The notes beneath the pieces are model-generated. The model was given only the letters and a program-made list of their open reading frames with translations. It made no database searches and was not told where the DNA came from. Made by a program: the position numbers and the translations under genes. Of a DNA stretch of 64,000 bases, positions 26,789-36,227 are shown in pieces (the first letter of the stretch is position 1; every line of letters begins with the position of its first letter). Location: contig CAWGGJ010000008.1 of the NCBI GenBank assembly GCA_963822175.1, positions 1,136,780-1,200,779 of the forward strand, written 5' to 3'. This stretch comes from FEB-25 sp963822175. GTDB taxonomy: Bacteria > Chloroflexota > Anaerolineae > Anaerolineales > UBA4823.

Positions 26789-27781
26789 ATGAAACAGGAA
26801 CGAATATTAGAGGTTAATGATTTACGCACTCGATTTCACATCGCCGAGGGTACGGTATATGCGGTTAATGGCGTTTCCTTTCATTTGAACCACGGGGAAG
26901 CGATCGGTATCGTGGGAGAGAGCGGATGTGGAAAATCGGTCACCATGATGTCAATTATGAGGTTGATCCCCATTCCCCCAGGTGAGATTGCCAGTGGGCA
27001 AGCTCTCTACGAAGGGCGGGATCTCCTTAAGCTGAGTGAATCTGAGATGGAAGACATCAGAGGCAAAGACATCGCAATGGTTTTCCAGGATCCGATGACC
27101 GCTTTTAACCCGGTGTTTAGTATTGGTCGGCAGCTTGGTGAGCCTCTGCGCGTCCATCTCGGGCTGAATAAAGAGGAAATCAACCAACGCTCCATCGAGC
27201 TGCTCGAACAGGTGGGTATATCTGACCCAGCCCAACATCTTGTGGATTACCCGCACCAATTCTCGGGTGGGATGCGTCAGCGGGCGATGATCGCCATGGC
27301 GTTATCCTGCACGCCATCGATCCTTATCGCAGATGAACCGACGACCGCACTCGATGTGACGATCCAGGCGCAGATCGTTGAGCTGGTACTGCGCATACGT
27401 GAGCAAATGAACATGGCTGTGATTTGGATCACCCACGACCTTGGCGTGGTGGCTGAGATTGCTGAGCGAGTGCTGGTGATGTACGCCGGCTTTATCGTCG
27501 AAGAAGCTCAGGTGGATGATCTATATGAAGACCCACGCCACCCCTACACACAGGCACTGCTCGCTGCCCTACCACGTGTGGACCGAAGACGCGACAAACG
27601 CCTGCAATCGATCCCTGGTGCACCACCCAATCTCCTGGTAGCTCCCACGGGTTGCCCTTTTGTTCAGCGTTGCCAATTCGCCTTCAATCACTGTAAGGAA
27701 GAAATGCCGCCATTGATCCCGGTTGGACTCAACCACCAGGCAGCCTGCTGGCTTGATGTGACCACCGGGAATGAACGGTGA
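26789..27781 (+). CDS. ABC transporter ATP-binding protein, DppD/OppD type
   Basis: This ATPase subunit has Walker A GESGCGKS, a Q-loop MVFQDPMTAFNP, the signature FSGGMRQR, Walker B LIADEPTTALD and an H-loop WITHDLGVV. The C-terminal oligopeptide extension with cysteines (GCPFVQRCQFAFNHCKEEMP) binds an Fe-S cluster in some relatives. I chose ATG 26789 because AAGGATG is close upstream and the reading frame upstream overlaps DppC. The 330-residue length is typical. Confidence 0.92.
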   Translation: MKQERILEVNDLRTRFHIAEGTVYAVNGVSFHLNHGEAIGIVGESGCGKSVTMMSIMRLIPIPPGEIASGQALYEGRDLLKLSESEMEDIRGKDIAMVFQDPMTAFNPVFSIGRQLGEPLRVHLGLNKEEINQRSIELLEQVGISDPAQHLVDYPHQFSGGMRQRAMIAMALSCTPSILIADEPTTALDVTIQAQIVELVLRIREQMNMAVIWITHDLGVVAEIAERVLVMYAGFIVEEAQVDDLYEDPRHPYTQALLAALPRVDRRRDKRLQSIPGAPPNLLVAPTGCPFVQRCQFAFNHCKEEMPPLIPVGLNHQAACWLDVTTGNER

Positions 27782-27797
27782 CAACAGGAGTAGACCT

Positions 27798-28814
27798 TTG
27801 ACTGACGCCGTACCTTCAAGCACACTATCTACCCAACCACTGGTCCAGGTAGACCAGCTTAAAAAGCATTTTCCCATCCACCAGGGTCTTATCATTGAAC
27901 GTGAGATTGGCTCAGTGAAAGCTGTTGATGGTATCTCGTTTTCGATCCAGCAAGGTGAAACACTCGGTCTGGTGGGCGAGAGTGGTTGTGGGAAGACCAC
28001 TGCAGGGCGTACTATTATCGGACTTTACCCAATCACAGCTGGTAAGGTGGTCATCAACGGAATCTCCCTGGAAGATGCCAACAAAGACCAGATGAAGAAT
28101 TTTCGACGTAAATCACAGATTATATTCCAGGATCCATATGCTTCTCTCAATCCACGCTGGACGGTGAGTGCCATCATTGGCGAACCATTACGGGTGCACA
28201 ACCTGTTACCAGATAGTAAAGCCCGCGATGAGAGGGTGCATGAGCTCATGTTGAAGGTGGGATTAAGCCCTCGTTTGATCAACCGATTTCCGCACGAGTT
28301 CTCCGGTGGTCAGAGACAGCGTATCGGTGTAGCGCGTGCACTTGCTTCTGACCCAGCTTTCATTGTTTGTGATGAACCGATTTCAGCACTGGATGTGTCT
28401 ATCCAGGCGCAGGTTGTCAATTTGCTTGAAGATTTGCAGGACGAATTTAACCTGACCTACCTTTTTATCGCCCACGACTTAAGCATGGTCAGGCATATTT
28501 GTGACCGGGTAGCGGTGATGTACCTGGGAATCATTGTAGAATTAGCTGAACGTAACGAGCTTTACGAAAATCCATTGCATCCCTACACACAAGCATTATT
28601 ATCAGCCGTGCCGATCCCAGATCCGAAAAAAGATCGTGCACGCCAACGTATTATTTTGAGTGGGGAGATACCCAGCCCGATCAACCCTCCCAGTGGATGC
28701 CGGTTCCACACACGCTGTCCGATTGCCGTAGAAGAGTGTTCAGTAGACATCCCTGAATGGCGTGAGATTTCGCCAGGTCATTGGATTGCCTGCCATCTGG
28801 CCACCATTTCATAA
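27798..28814 (+). CDS. ABC transporter ATP-binding protein, DppF/OppF type
   Basis: This second ATPase has Walker A GESGCGKT, a Q-loop IIFQDPYASLNP, the signature FSGGQRQRIGVARAL, Walker B IVCDEPISALD and an H-loop FIAHDLSMV. The C-terminal Cys-rich extension (GCRFHTRCPIAVEEC) is again present. TTG 27798 has AGGAG seven bases upstream and is the better start. ATG 27771 would overlap the DppD stop and has no such site. It closes the operon. Confidence 0.92.
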   Translation: MTDAVPSSTLSTQPLVQVDQLKKHFPIHQGLIIEREIGSVKAVDGISFSIQQGETLGLVGESGCGKTTAGRTIIGLYPITAGKVVINGISLEDANKDQMKNFRRKSQIIFQDPYASLNPRWTVSAIIGEPLRVHNLLPDSKARDERVHELMLKVGLSPRLINRFPHEFSGGQRQRIGVARALASDPAFIVCDEPISALDVSIQAQVVNLLEDLQDEFNLTYLFIAHDLSMVRHICDRVAVMYLGIIVELAERNELYENPLHPYTQALLSAVPIPDPKKDRARQRIILSGEIPSPINPPSGCRFHTRCPIAVEECSVDIPEWREISPGHWIACHLATIS

Positions 28815-28839
28815 TAAACGAAAATTTTCAATTTGATTT

Positions 28840-29962
28840 CTATAAAGCGCGTTGATAGATGCGATGTGTCTTGTAAAAATCGATCCCCAATTCCCGCAGC
28901 TCACGCAGCATCTTATCATTTTCGATCCCAATCTGAACAATTTCTGCGTGTTTATAGCCACCCTCAGCAACACTTTTAAACATTTCGCTGAATAATATTG
29001 CCGTACCGCCTAAACCTCGATAGTGTTCAAGGATGCCTGCGCCATTGATATTGATCCATTTTGTTCTTCGCATTTCCAAAAGGAAGTCAATCCACCCCAA
29101 AGGGAATATTTGCCCTTTAGTTCGCTGGACAGCTTCTGAAATATCTGGATAGGCAAATAAAAAACCGACTGGTTCTTCGTCTTTCATGATTATTTTTATC
29201 AGGCGAGGGTTAGCAAACCAAATGAGCTGGTCCGCCATTGCTTTTGCTTCCTCGTCAGTCAATGGTACGTTTCCAGTTGTCCCTTCGAGAGTTCCATTAT
29301 ATAAATCTTTGAGTTTCGTGACAAGCGCTCGTAAATCGCGCCGTGTTTTGAATCTGGCAATATGTAATCCCCGCCTTTGTTGGACCAATTCGGAAATTTT
29401 GTGGATTTTCTCTGGGAATTGAATGTTCTCTCCCAGATATCCGGAGACAATATCCCCACTTGGAAGAAATCCCGCTGATTCGATTAATTCAGGATAATAT
29501 GGCTGGTTATATGGAATACCAAAGGCTGGACGATGCTCAAATCCTTTTACTAAGCAACCCCATCCCATCCAAGGCAGAAAATCCTTTGGGTCCGGTAATT
29601 GAGTCCAAACCTTGATTACGTGCCCATTCAAATCCTGAATTGAACAGCCCAATAGCAGCATGGTGTTCTTGATAACACTCAAAAAGATGAAAAAATGCTG
29701 TTCTGGTGTGGTTAAAGTTGTTGTAGTTACGATTATTGAGTACTGCCAGTCTGCCAATTGGTGATCCGTCATCTGTCACTGCAAGAAAGAATGAAGCCGA
29801 AGAATGTTTATAAAATGGATTTTTTATTTGATCGAATATTGCTTTTGTGTCGGTCACCAGAGGTGGGACCCATTGGTCAATTCCGTTATAAATTCGAAAT
29901 GGCAGATCAATGAATTGCTGGATACGGTATTGGCTGGTGGGCTCAATCTCAATGATTTTCAT
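28840..29962 (-). CDS. GNAT-like N-acetyltransferase-family protein, frameshifted
   Basis: The first half (from ATG 29962) reads FIDLPFRIYNGIDQWVPPLV, IGRLAVLNNRNYN and ITGPKGFSALDGMGLL. The second half continues in another frame as GFEHRPAFGIPYNQPYYPEL and later MKDEEPVGFLFAYPD. Together they match a family of about 370-residue GNAT-like proteins of unknown substrate. Dropping one base from the A4 run (plus 29545-29548) restores ..GLLSKGFEHRP... An apparent ORF start at 29772 in the second frame is out of frame with the first half and is not real. It is the last gene of the minus-strand sugar cluster. Confidence 0.75.
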
Positions 29963-29999
29963 TTTACTTTCCCGGATATCCTTCCAATTGAACCGATTT

Positions 30000-30950
30000 C
30001 TATGTTATTGGAATAGAATTAGCATATTGTGAGGAAAGAACTTTCAGCACTTCTTCAATAGTTATCTTTCGGGTTGTGCCACCCATCTCCAAGGTAGATA
30101 ATCCGCCAGTAATATTGCCCCATTTTAAGCAGGTATCGATTGGATAATTGTTCAACCAGGCATATAAGAAGCCTGCGTTAAAATTATCACCTGCGCCGGT
30201 CGTATCAACTGGTTTGATTGAAATTCCAGGTATTCGGATAAGATTATTAGCGGTACATGCAAGTGAACCTTTACTCCCATCTTTAATAATCACCAGTGGG
30301 CATAATTCTGCTAGTTTATAAATAGCTTGTTGCAAGTCATCCTCTCCAGTTAACCGCCTTGCTTCTTTTGCATTGGGCAGGAAGACATCAGCATATTTAA
30401 GTGCACTTCGTATAGCCTTACTCTGGCGAGAGTTTCCAATAATATTACCGCTGGAAGAATTACCATCCATCACAAGCTTCATTTTTTTTATTCGGATCAT
30501 GTTTATGCCGATCTCTAAAAATGGTCCATAATAAAGACCCGGGATAAATAATGCTTTAGCGCGTGATTTTCTTAAAGCTGGAACTGCAGCTGGCAGTTGT
30601 GGGTCGGGATCATAATAGGTTAAATAAGCATTATCTCCAGGAAATGAGGCTGAGACAGATATACGCCTGAATGGACGATCATGGAAAACAAATAGCGACT
30701 CATCCAAACCTTCTGCCCTGGCAGATTTTAAAGCAAATTGGCTAAAATCGTCATTTCCGAAATCTGTTGCCCATCCGACTTTTAGTCCAAGCCGGTGCAT
30801 GGCAACTGCTGGGATAAATGCCTCACCAGGGGTCATTTTAAAATCAGAACCTACCACGTCTTTTCCAAGCTGTGGAAATTCAGGCATTCCGGTAAATATG
30901 AGATCTACAGAATAGTTGCCAACGACGATGACATCAAATGTTGATGACAT
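30000..30950 (-). CDS. PfkB-family carbohydrate kinase
   Basis: This ribokinase-fold kinase of 316 residues phosphorylates a sugar or nucleoside with ATP. Residues 1-40 contain the substrate side (VVGNYSVDLIFTGMPEFPQLGK). The C-terminal signature DTTGAGDNFNAGFLYA carries the catalytic Asp and anion hole. FLPNAKEARRLTG marks the nucleotide-binding region. It starts one base after the GH4 stop, so it is co-transcribed with the glycosidase. The substrate cannot be told from sequence. Confidence 0.9.
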   Translation of the reverse strand: MSSTFDVIVVGNYSVDLIFTGMPEFPQLGKDVVGSDFKMTPGEAFIPAVAMHRLGLKVGWATDFGNDDFSQFALKSARAEGLDESLFVFHDRPFRRISVSASFPGDNAYLTYYDPDPQLPAAVPALRKSRAKALFIPGLYYGPFLEIGINMIRIKKMKLVMDGNSSSGNIIGNSRQSKAIRSALKYADVFLPNAKEARRLTGEDDLQQAIYKLAELCPLVIIKDGSKGSLACTANNLIRIPGISIKPVDTTGAGDNFNAGFLYAWLNNYPIDTCLKWGNITGGLSTLEMGGTTRKITIEEVLKVLSSQYANSIPIT

Positions 30951-32321
30951 TTACCCTAAATCCGGAAAATAGCCTTCGTGTTGGAAGATGTACTCGTTTA
31001 ATATTGTGGTTGCTACAGAAAAATCTCTAATTAATGGGTGAACCGTCAGGGCAAGGCGAGCCTTTTGATATGATCCCTCGATCGCAGCTTCTATGGTCAG
31101 GCGCTCATAATTCTTGACCTGTTTCATTAAACCCAAACAATGTTCCGGGATGGTTCCTACAGCCATCGGATGTAAATGGTTCAGCCTAACCAATACTGGA
31201 ATTTCAACCACGTCATCATCATCCATCCCTGCAATTGCCCCGTTGTTTGCAACATTTAATATTTGTATCGACGGTTTATTACCGATTAATCCTTCAATCA
31301 GGTTCAAGGCAACACCGGCATATCCTTCATCAAATGTAGATTCTGAAATCGTCTGCTCAATGATCGATAAATCATGGGCTTTCCCGGTTTCTTTCACCAT
31401 ATATGTAGTACCACGCTCATTTAGATATGCCTGATATGTTTCCTGCATCCCGGAAAGGTCATGGGCTGTATAGTTATCTTTAAGGTTATGCAATAAACGA
31501 AGATTTAAATCAACAATTTGCTCGCCACGACTTTCTCCAGCATTGATGATGTTGTTTACAGCCTGATTGGAATAATAGTAATAATAGAGATATTCATTTG
31601 GGATCATGTTTAAGCTGGTGATAAATTCAGCGTCAAAAGGTAACCCAGGTACATTACCAGTGGATTTTATATATTCCAGAATTTCAGGCATAAGATCCCG
31701 ATTGTTTATCAGGATACGTTTAATCCATCCAAGGTGATTTAATCCGTAATAATCAAGGTAAATATCTTCGGGTTTTGTTTGCAAAAGTGCTGCAATGACC
31801 AATTGCATTGAGGCAGGTCCATCGCATATACCTACAACCTTTCTCCAACCAGATTGCCGGATTACAGCCTCGGTTAGCATACCTGCCGGGTTGGCAAAGT
31901 TGATCAACCAGGCTTTTGGGCACAATTCACCCATCTGGTTTACATAATCAAGTAGGACAGGGATGGAGCGTATACCCATGGCAAATCCGCCTGCACCGGT
32001 TGTCTCCTGACCGAGCAAGCCGTGATTTAAAGGCACCCGTTCATCAATCACCCGCGATTCCATCCCGCCTACGCGGAAAGTGGTGATGACAAAATCTGCA
32101 TCTTTGAGTGCTTGGGTAGAATCAGAAGTTCGTAGAATACGGAATTTGGTATCAGGGGATCGTTCAATCGGATACGTTAACGCCCCGATTAATTCAAGAC
32201 GATCCTCGTCGATATCCATCAGAGCTAATTCGTGCAATCCCAACTTATCCTGTCGGGCAATAATCGAGCGTAATATTAGAGGTGTACGAACACCTGCTGC
32301 TCCGATGATGGCAATTTTCAT
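30951..32321 (-). CDS. Glycoside hydrolase family 4 enzyme
   Basis: GH4 enzymes cleave glycosides or 6-phosphoglycosides by an NAD+- and Mn2+-dependent redox mechanism. Residues 1-15 form the NAD site (MKIAIIGAAGVRTPLI). Other motifs are ALMDIDEDRLELIG, the central FANPAGMLTEAVI, the metal Cys in GICDGPASMQ and the His in YYGLNHLGW. At 456 residues it fits the family. With the kinase and two MFS carriers in the same run, it probably degrades an imported glycoside. Alpha versus beta and phosphorylated versus free substrate cannot be decided. Confidence 0.9.
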   Translation of the reverse strand: MKIAIIGAAGVRTPLILRSIIARQDKLGLHELALMDIDEDRLELIGALTYPIERSPDTKFRILRTSDSTQALKDADFVITTFRVGGMESRVIDERVPLNHGLLGQETTGAGGFAMGIRSIPVLLDYVNQMGELCPKAWLINFANPAGMLTEAVIRQSGWRKVVGICDGPASMQLVIAALLQTKPEDIYLDYYGLNHLGWIKRILINNRDLMPEILEYIKSTGNVPGLPFDAEFITSLNMIPNEYLYYYYYSNQAVNNIINAGESRGEQIVDLNLRLLHNLKDNYTAHDLSGMQETYQAYLNERGTTYMVKETGKAHDLSIIEQTISESTFDEGYAGVALNLIEGLIGNKPSIQILNVANNGAIAGMDDDDVVEIPVLVRLNHLHPMAVGTIPEHCLGLMKQVKNYERLTIEAAIEGSYQKARLALTVHPLIRDFSVATTILNEYIFQHEGYFPDLG

Positions 32322-32322
32322 A

Positions 32323-33636
32323 TTATGCTACTTCCTTTTGGGTAGTTTGGTGGGACATGCGTTCGCTATTTGCCCGCTTAGCCATCTCACCTCTGAGTAC
32401 ATCAATATCCTTATTGATAAATCGAGAGGTAATGAAGAAGAAAATGCCACACAGAAGCCATGTAGATATACAAATTACAAGAAAGGCGTTTTTCAAAGAA
32501 GTTTGATCAGAGACAATTCCAACAATAAACGGAGCTGCAGCTGCTCCAGATGATTCGATAAAATATTGAATTGACACCGCAGTGCTCCGAACCTCGGGAA
32601 GTGTAATATCATAAACCGTTGATATAACATTCGGGCTTGCCCATGGCATGAAGAGTGCAGTACAAGCTAACAGGACAGTAAACAATAATACATTCTCATC
32701 AGGAACATTAAGGGTGAAATAGAGGAAAAGCGCTCCTAATAGAACGCCTATCATTGATACGATCAAACGACCGCGTTTGTTTCGTTTGAAGAAGAAATCA
32801 CCAAGACTACCCCCGATCGGGTAACCTACAGCAAGTACCAGAACTGCAATTACCATGACGATCAATTGTGTATTAGGATCGAAACCACGTTCCGACCCAA
32901 GGTAGTAAAAGAACCAAATGGATATGGCGTTCCATGGGAAGACACCAAAAAAGCCTTGGATAAAAAGCAACAGTAGGCTAGGCTTTTTAAACAGGTCTCT
33001 AGCAGTTTTCCAGCTAAACTGGTAATGCCCCTGCACATCAATTTCAGCCATCTCAGGTTCGCTCTGGCCTCGTGGCACATCCCTGACCCCAAAGAAAATT
33101 ACGAATGCCATAACAATTCCAAGTGAGCCCGTGATATAGAATACACCCCTCCATCCGATCACACCACTCAGAATCAATCCAAGTACCATACCAAGTAGAT
33201 AACCAAGTGGCTGGGTAAATTGTAATATCCCATAAACTTTCCCTCTCAATTTGGGACCAAAATAATCCGATACCAGGCTGAAGAGACCAGGATAGCTTGA
33301 ATCATCGATCCCAGTTGATGATCGTGTTGCTAGAAACGCTGGATAAGTAGGGGCGATTGCATTAAGCCAGGTGGTAGAACCCCAGATAAATGATGCCAGG
33401 GCAAGCAGTTTTGGACGAGAGTAGCGATCATATAAATACCCCCATAAAGGATAGAATAAAGCTCCTACAACCAACGCACCCGTGGAGACTGCACCCATTT
33501 GAGTGTTGGTGATATTAAATTCTTTAATAATATTTTCTGTTAATGGACCAATCAACAGTTTATCTGCTTGATGAAGGAGAGTGAAGAAAAAGAAGATTGT
33601 GACAACGACCCATGGATATCGTGAAGATGTTTTCAT
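32323..33636 (-). CDS. Major facilitator superfamily transporter
   Basis: This 437-residue carrier has 12 predicted spans. The loop 2-3 motif is GYLYDRYSRPKLLALASFIWG, and the charged central loop is at about residues 195-225. It lies one base upstream of GH4 in the same direction, so it may carry the glycoside or its breakdown product. The closest subgroup (anion:cation or sugar symporters) is only suggested. Confidence 0.85.
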   Translation of the reverse strand: MKTSSRYPWVVVTIFFFFTLLHQADKLLIGPLTENIIKEFNITNTQMGAVSTGALVVGALFYPLWGYLYDRYSRPKLLALASFIWGSTTWLNAIAPTYPAFLATRSSTGIDDSSYPGLFSLVSDYFGPKLRGKVYGILQFTQPLGYLLGMVLGLILSGVIGWRGVFYITGSLGIVMAFVIFFGVRDVPRGQSEPEMAEIDVQGHYQFSWKTARDLFKKPSLLLLFIQGFFGVFPWNAISIWFFYYLGSERGFDPNTQLIVMVIAVLVLAVGYPIGGSLGDFFFKRNKRGRLIVSMIGVLLGALFLYFTLNVPDENVLLFTVLLACTALFMPWASPNVISTVYDITLPEVRSTAVSIQYFIESSGAAAAPFIVGIVSDQTSLKNAFLVICISTWLLCGIFFFITSRFINKDIDVLRGEMAKRANSERMSHQTTQKEVA

Positions 33637-33695
33637 ATGCCACCTTGATCAAACCAGGGATAGATGATTGTGCAATTTTACTCTGTTTGTGAAAT

Positions 33696-34916
33696 TTATT
33701 CTGAAATATTCGCTGCTTTTAATCTCATTTCCTTTCTCGATATCAATATGAAGCCAAGGACGCCCATGATGCCGATCAAAACGCCACCATACCAGATCGC
33801 TACAGGTGAGATATTATCACTCAGATAGCCTCCCATAAGTGGGGCGATGCCTGCTGCAGCACTCCATGAAAGGCCTGCAATACTCATATACCTTCCACGC
33901 ATGTCCACTGGTGCCACTCCGGCAACATAAGTCGAGGCAGTAGGCATAAGTATAAGTTCACCGATCGTCATGATCACGATACTGATCCAAAATCCCATAA
34001 ATGAATGACCTACTGCCACACTGGCCACAGCTAATGTATAAAACACCGTCCCAAGTGCCATAACAGGCAAAGGACGATAATGCTTGGTAATCCGTGTAAC
34101 AAACACCTGGAAGAAAACCACCATCAAGGCGTTGGTCGTTGGGATAAAACCATATTGACCCTCAGGGACTTTATAGATTTCATTGGCATAAACCGGCATT
34201 AAAATCCAAATCAACACAGCACACATCTGAGCTAAGACAAATGCACCAATAAATGATAAGAATTTGGAATCACGTAAAACTTGCATATAGCCAGCGAAAG
34301 ATTTAATTATAGATTCGGTGGGGAGACCTGTTTGGGGTAAAGTTTCCTTCGCAAAAAATGCAATTAGCAGGCTATAAATTAGCATTCCTGAGCCAGCCAA
34401 GAAGAAGGTAATGTTATATGATATTGTTGCGAGAAATCCCCCCAGCATGGGACCAATGGCTATTCCAGCATTATTGCTAAGGCGCATAAGTGCATACGCA
34501 TCTGGTCTTTTTTCTCCTGGTATCAGGTCAGCAAGCATTGCATCTGCACCTACACGGTATAGTGGGTTAAAGGTTCCGCTCAATGCCAGCAGTATAGCAA
34601 AGTTTGGATAGCTATGAGCATTGCTCATAAAGAAGTAAACCGCGCCATTTCCAGCCAGGCTGATTGCCATGACCCATTTACGACCGATCCGGTCAGTGAA
34701 AGGACCGGCAATCAAGGCAGCGATGATACCAGCCGTGGCATTAATCGTCATCAGGCTGGCAGTTTGGGTCAAGGGCATATTTACTTGTTTCCTTACATAA
34801 ATCATGAGGAATGGCCAAATCATGCTAGATCCAATTGTGCTGATCAGCATGCCAAAAAACATCAGCTTAAATTGCTTAGGATAATGTTTTAGAAAATTTA
34901 ATGAATTACGTGGCAC
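33696..34916 (-). CDS. Major facilitator superfamily transporter, DHA-like
   Basis: This 406-residue carrier has 12 spans and the motif A sequence GPFTDRIGRKWVMAISL after span 2. RPDAYALMRLSNNAGIAIGPMLGG resembles motif C of drug:H+ antiporters. It lies 18 bases after glpC and before the second MFS gene. It may be an efflux pump carried in the operon or a glycerol-phosphate-related carrier. The sequence favours the former. Confidence 0.85.
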   Translation of the reverse strand: MPRNSLNFLKHYPKQFKLMFFGMLISTIGSSMIWPFLMIYVRKQVNMPLTQTASLMTINATAGIIAALIAGPFTDRIGRKWVMAISLAGNGAVYFFMSNAHSYPNFAILLALSGTFNPLYRVGADAMLADLIPGEKRPDAYALMRLSNNAGIAIGPMLGGFLATISYNITFFLAGSGMLIYSLLIAFFAKETLPQTGLPTESIIKSFAGYMQVLRDSKFLSFIGAFVLAQMCAVLIWILMPVYANEIYKVPEGQYGFIPTTNALMVVFFQVFVTRITKHYRPLPVMALGTVFYTLAVASVAVGHSFMGFWISIVIMTIGELILMPTASTYVAGVAPVDMRGRYMSIAGLSWSAAAGIAPLMGGYLSDNISPVAIWYGGVLIGIMGVLGFILISRKEMRLKAANISE

Positions 34917-34934
34917 ACAGCACCAAAAATTACA

Positions 34935-36227
34935 TTAGAGATCAGCCAAGGCTCCATCTACAGGTAATCCATATGACTTGGCGATCAACTCAACCGGATG
35001 GACAGCAGGCTTTCCAGTGGCATGGGTAATTTGCCAGCGACATGTTTCAGAGTCGCACACCACCACGGGGCTTTGTTCCATTTCGTGTGAAATAAAGGAA
35101 AAAAGTGATTTTCCAATATCCAGGGAAATATTATATTTTTCGGCTTTATAACCATAAGTACCAGCAATTCCACAACAGGAAGCCTGGCTATCTATAATAT
35201 TCAAGCCTGGAATTAAACTCATCACCTCAAGACCAGGCTTTCCAATACGATGAGCCCGATATTGACATGGAATATGATAGCCAAGTGTCAGGGGAATCGG
35301 TTTGAACCCGAGATTTAATGAGCCTTCATTGTATAAAATCATCAAGAATTCATTAAAATCAAAGGTATTCTCAGCTACAAGCCTGGTATTAGTATCGTGC
35401 ATCTCTAATAAATCAGGAGCTTCTTCTTTTAGTGTGAGTGTACAACTTGTAGAGGTGCCAACGATAGGGATCCCATGCCTAGCATATTCAGACAGATATC
35501 GAACGTTATTTTTATGGTATTTTCGCGCAGCACCAAATTCACCATTGGAAAGTAATGGTAATCCACAACAATTTTGGGGTGGAACGATTACTTCAAAGCC
35601 ATTCTCTTCCAGAACTCTGACGGCAGCCTGACCAACACGCGGCTCGTAATATTGTGTTGAGCAGCCATGGAAATAAACAACTTTTCTTTTAGGATTTATA
35701 GGTTTGGGATGATTTCGGAACCAGGTGGTAAATCGCTGTTTGCTAAAGGCTGGTAATGGTGCAGAATGGTGTATTGACAGGGCATACTCTACAAACCACC
35801 TGGCTGGTTTCAGATTGAGAGCGAAATTTGCCAGGGGTGATATGGGTTGTGCAATTTTCCCCAGGAGCTCAGCGCGAGCAACAAGATTATTCCTCAATCG
35901 TAAACGGACAGGAATATTGCCATGCTCAACCATCGCCGATTTGGCACGAGTATTGATCTCAGCAATTCTTACCCCGGTTGGACAAACCATATCACAAACC
36001 CTGCATCCACTGCAGTAATCTACCGATTTATCCGGAGAAGGCTGATCATCTAGCCTGAAGCGTGCAGCTTGAGGTCCTACATATTTGGGTCCTGGAAACA
36101 AGTCGGTAACCGCTGAAACTGGGCATGCGGTAGTACAAATATTGCATTTTATGCACTGGTCGAGTGAAAATTCTGGTGACAGAACATCATCCTTTGATGG
36201 ATATGCTAACTCAGCGTTTACTGTCAT
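34935..36227 (-). CDS. glpC: Anaerobic glycerol-3-phosphate dehydrogenase subunit C
   Basis: This is the membrane-docking electron-transfer subunit of the anaerobic enzyme, which passes electrons to menaquinone. Residues about 20-95 hold two 4Fe-4S motifs (CIKCNICTTACP and CSGCRVCDMVCP). The C-terminal half has two CCG-type cysteine-rich domains (FHGCSTQYYEPRVGQ with NCCGLPLL; IPCQYRAHRIGKPG with SCCGIAGTYGYK). The 430-residue length is close to GlpC. It overlaps the upstream GlpA-GlpB gene by 4 bases (ATGA). Confidence 0.93.
   Translation of the reverse strand: MTVNAELAYPSKDDVLSPEFSLDQCIKCNICTTACPVSAVTDLFPGPKYVGPQAARFRLDDQPSPDKSVDYCSGCRVCDMVCPTGVRIAEINTRAKSAMVEHGNIPVRLRLRNNLVARAELLGKIAQPISPLANFALNLKPARWFVEYALSIHHSAPLPAFSKQRFTTWFRNHPKPINPKRKVVYFHGCSTQYYEPRVGQAAVRVLEENGFEVIVPPQNCCGLPLLSNGEFGAARKYHKNNVRYLSEYARHGIPIVGTSTSCTLTLKEEAPDLLEMHDTNTRLVAENTFDFNEFLMILYNEGSLNLGFKPIPLTLGYHIPCQYRAHRIGKPGLEVMSLIPGLNIIDSQASCCGIAGTYGYKAEKYNISLDIGKSLFSFISHEMEQSPVVVCDSETCRWQITHATGKPAVHPVELIAKSYGLPVDGALADL

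Noticed and set aside
28840..29772. Independent 310-residue gene starting at 29772
   Set aside because: Its first 70 residues are an out-of-frame reading of the GNAT-like gene. Family motifs begin only after the frameshift.
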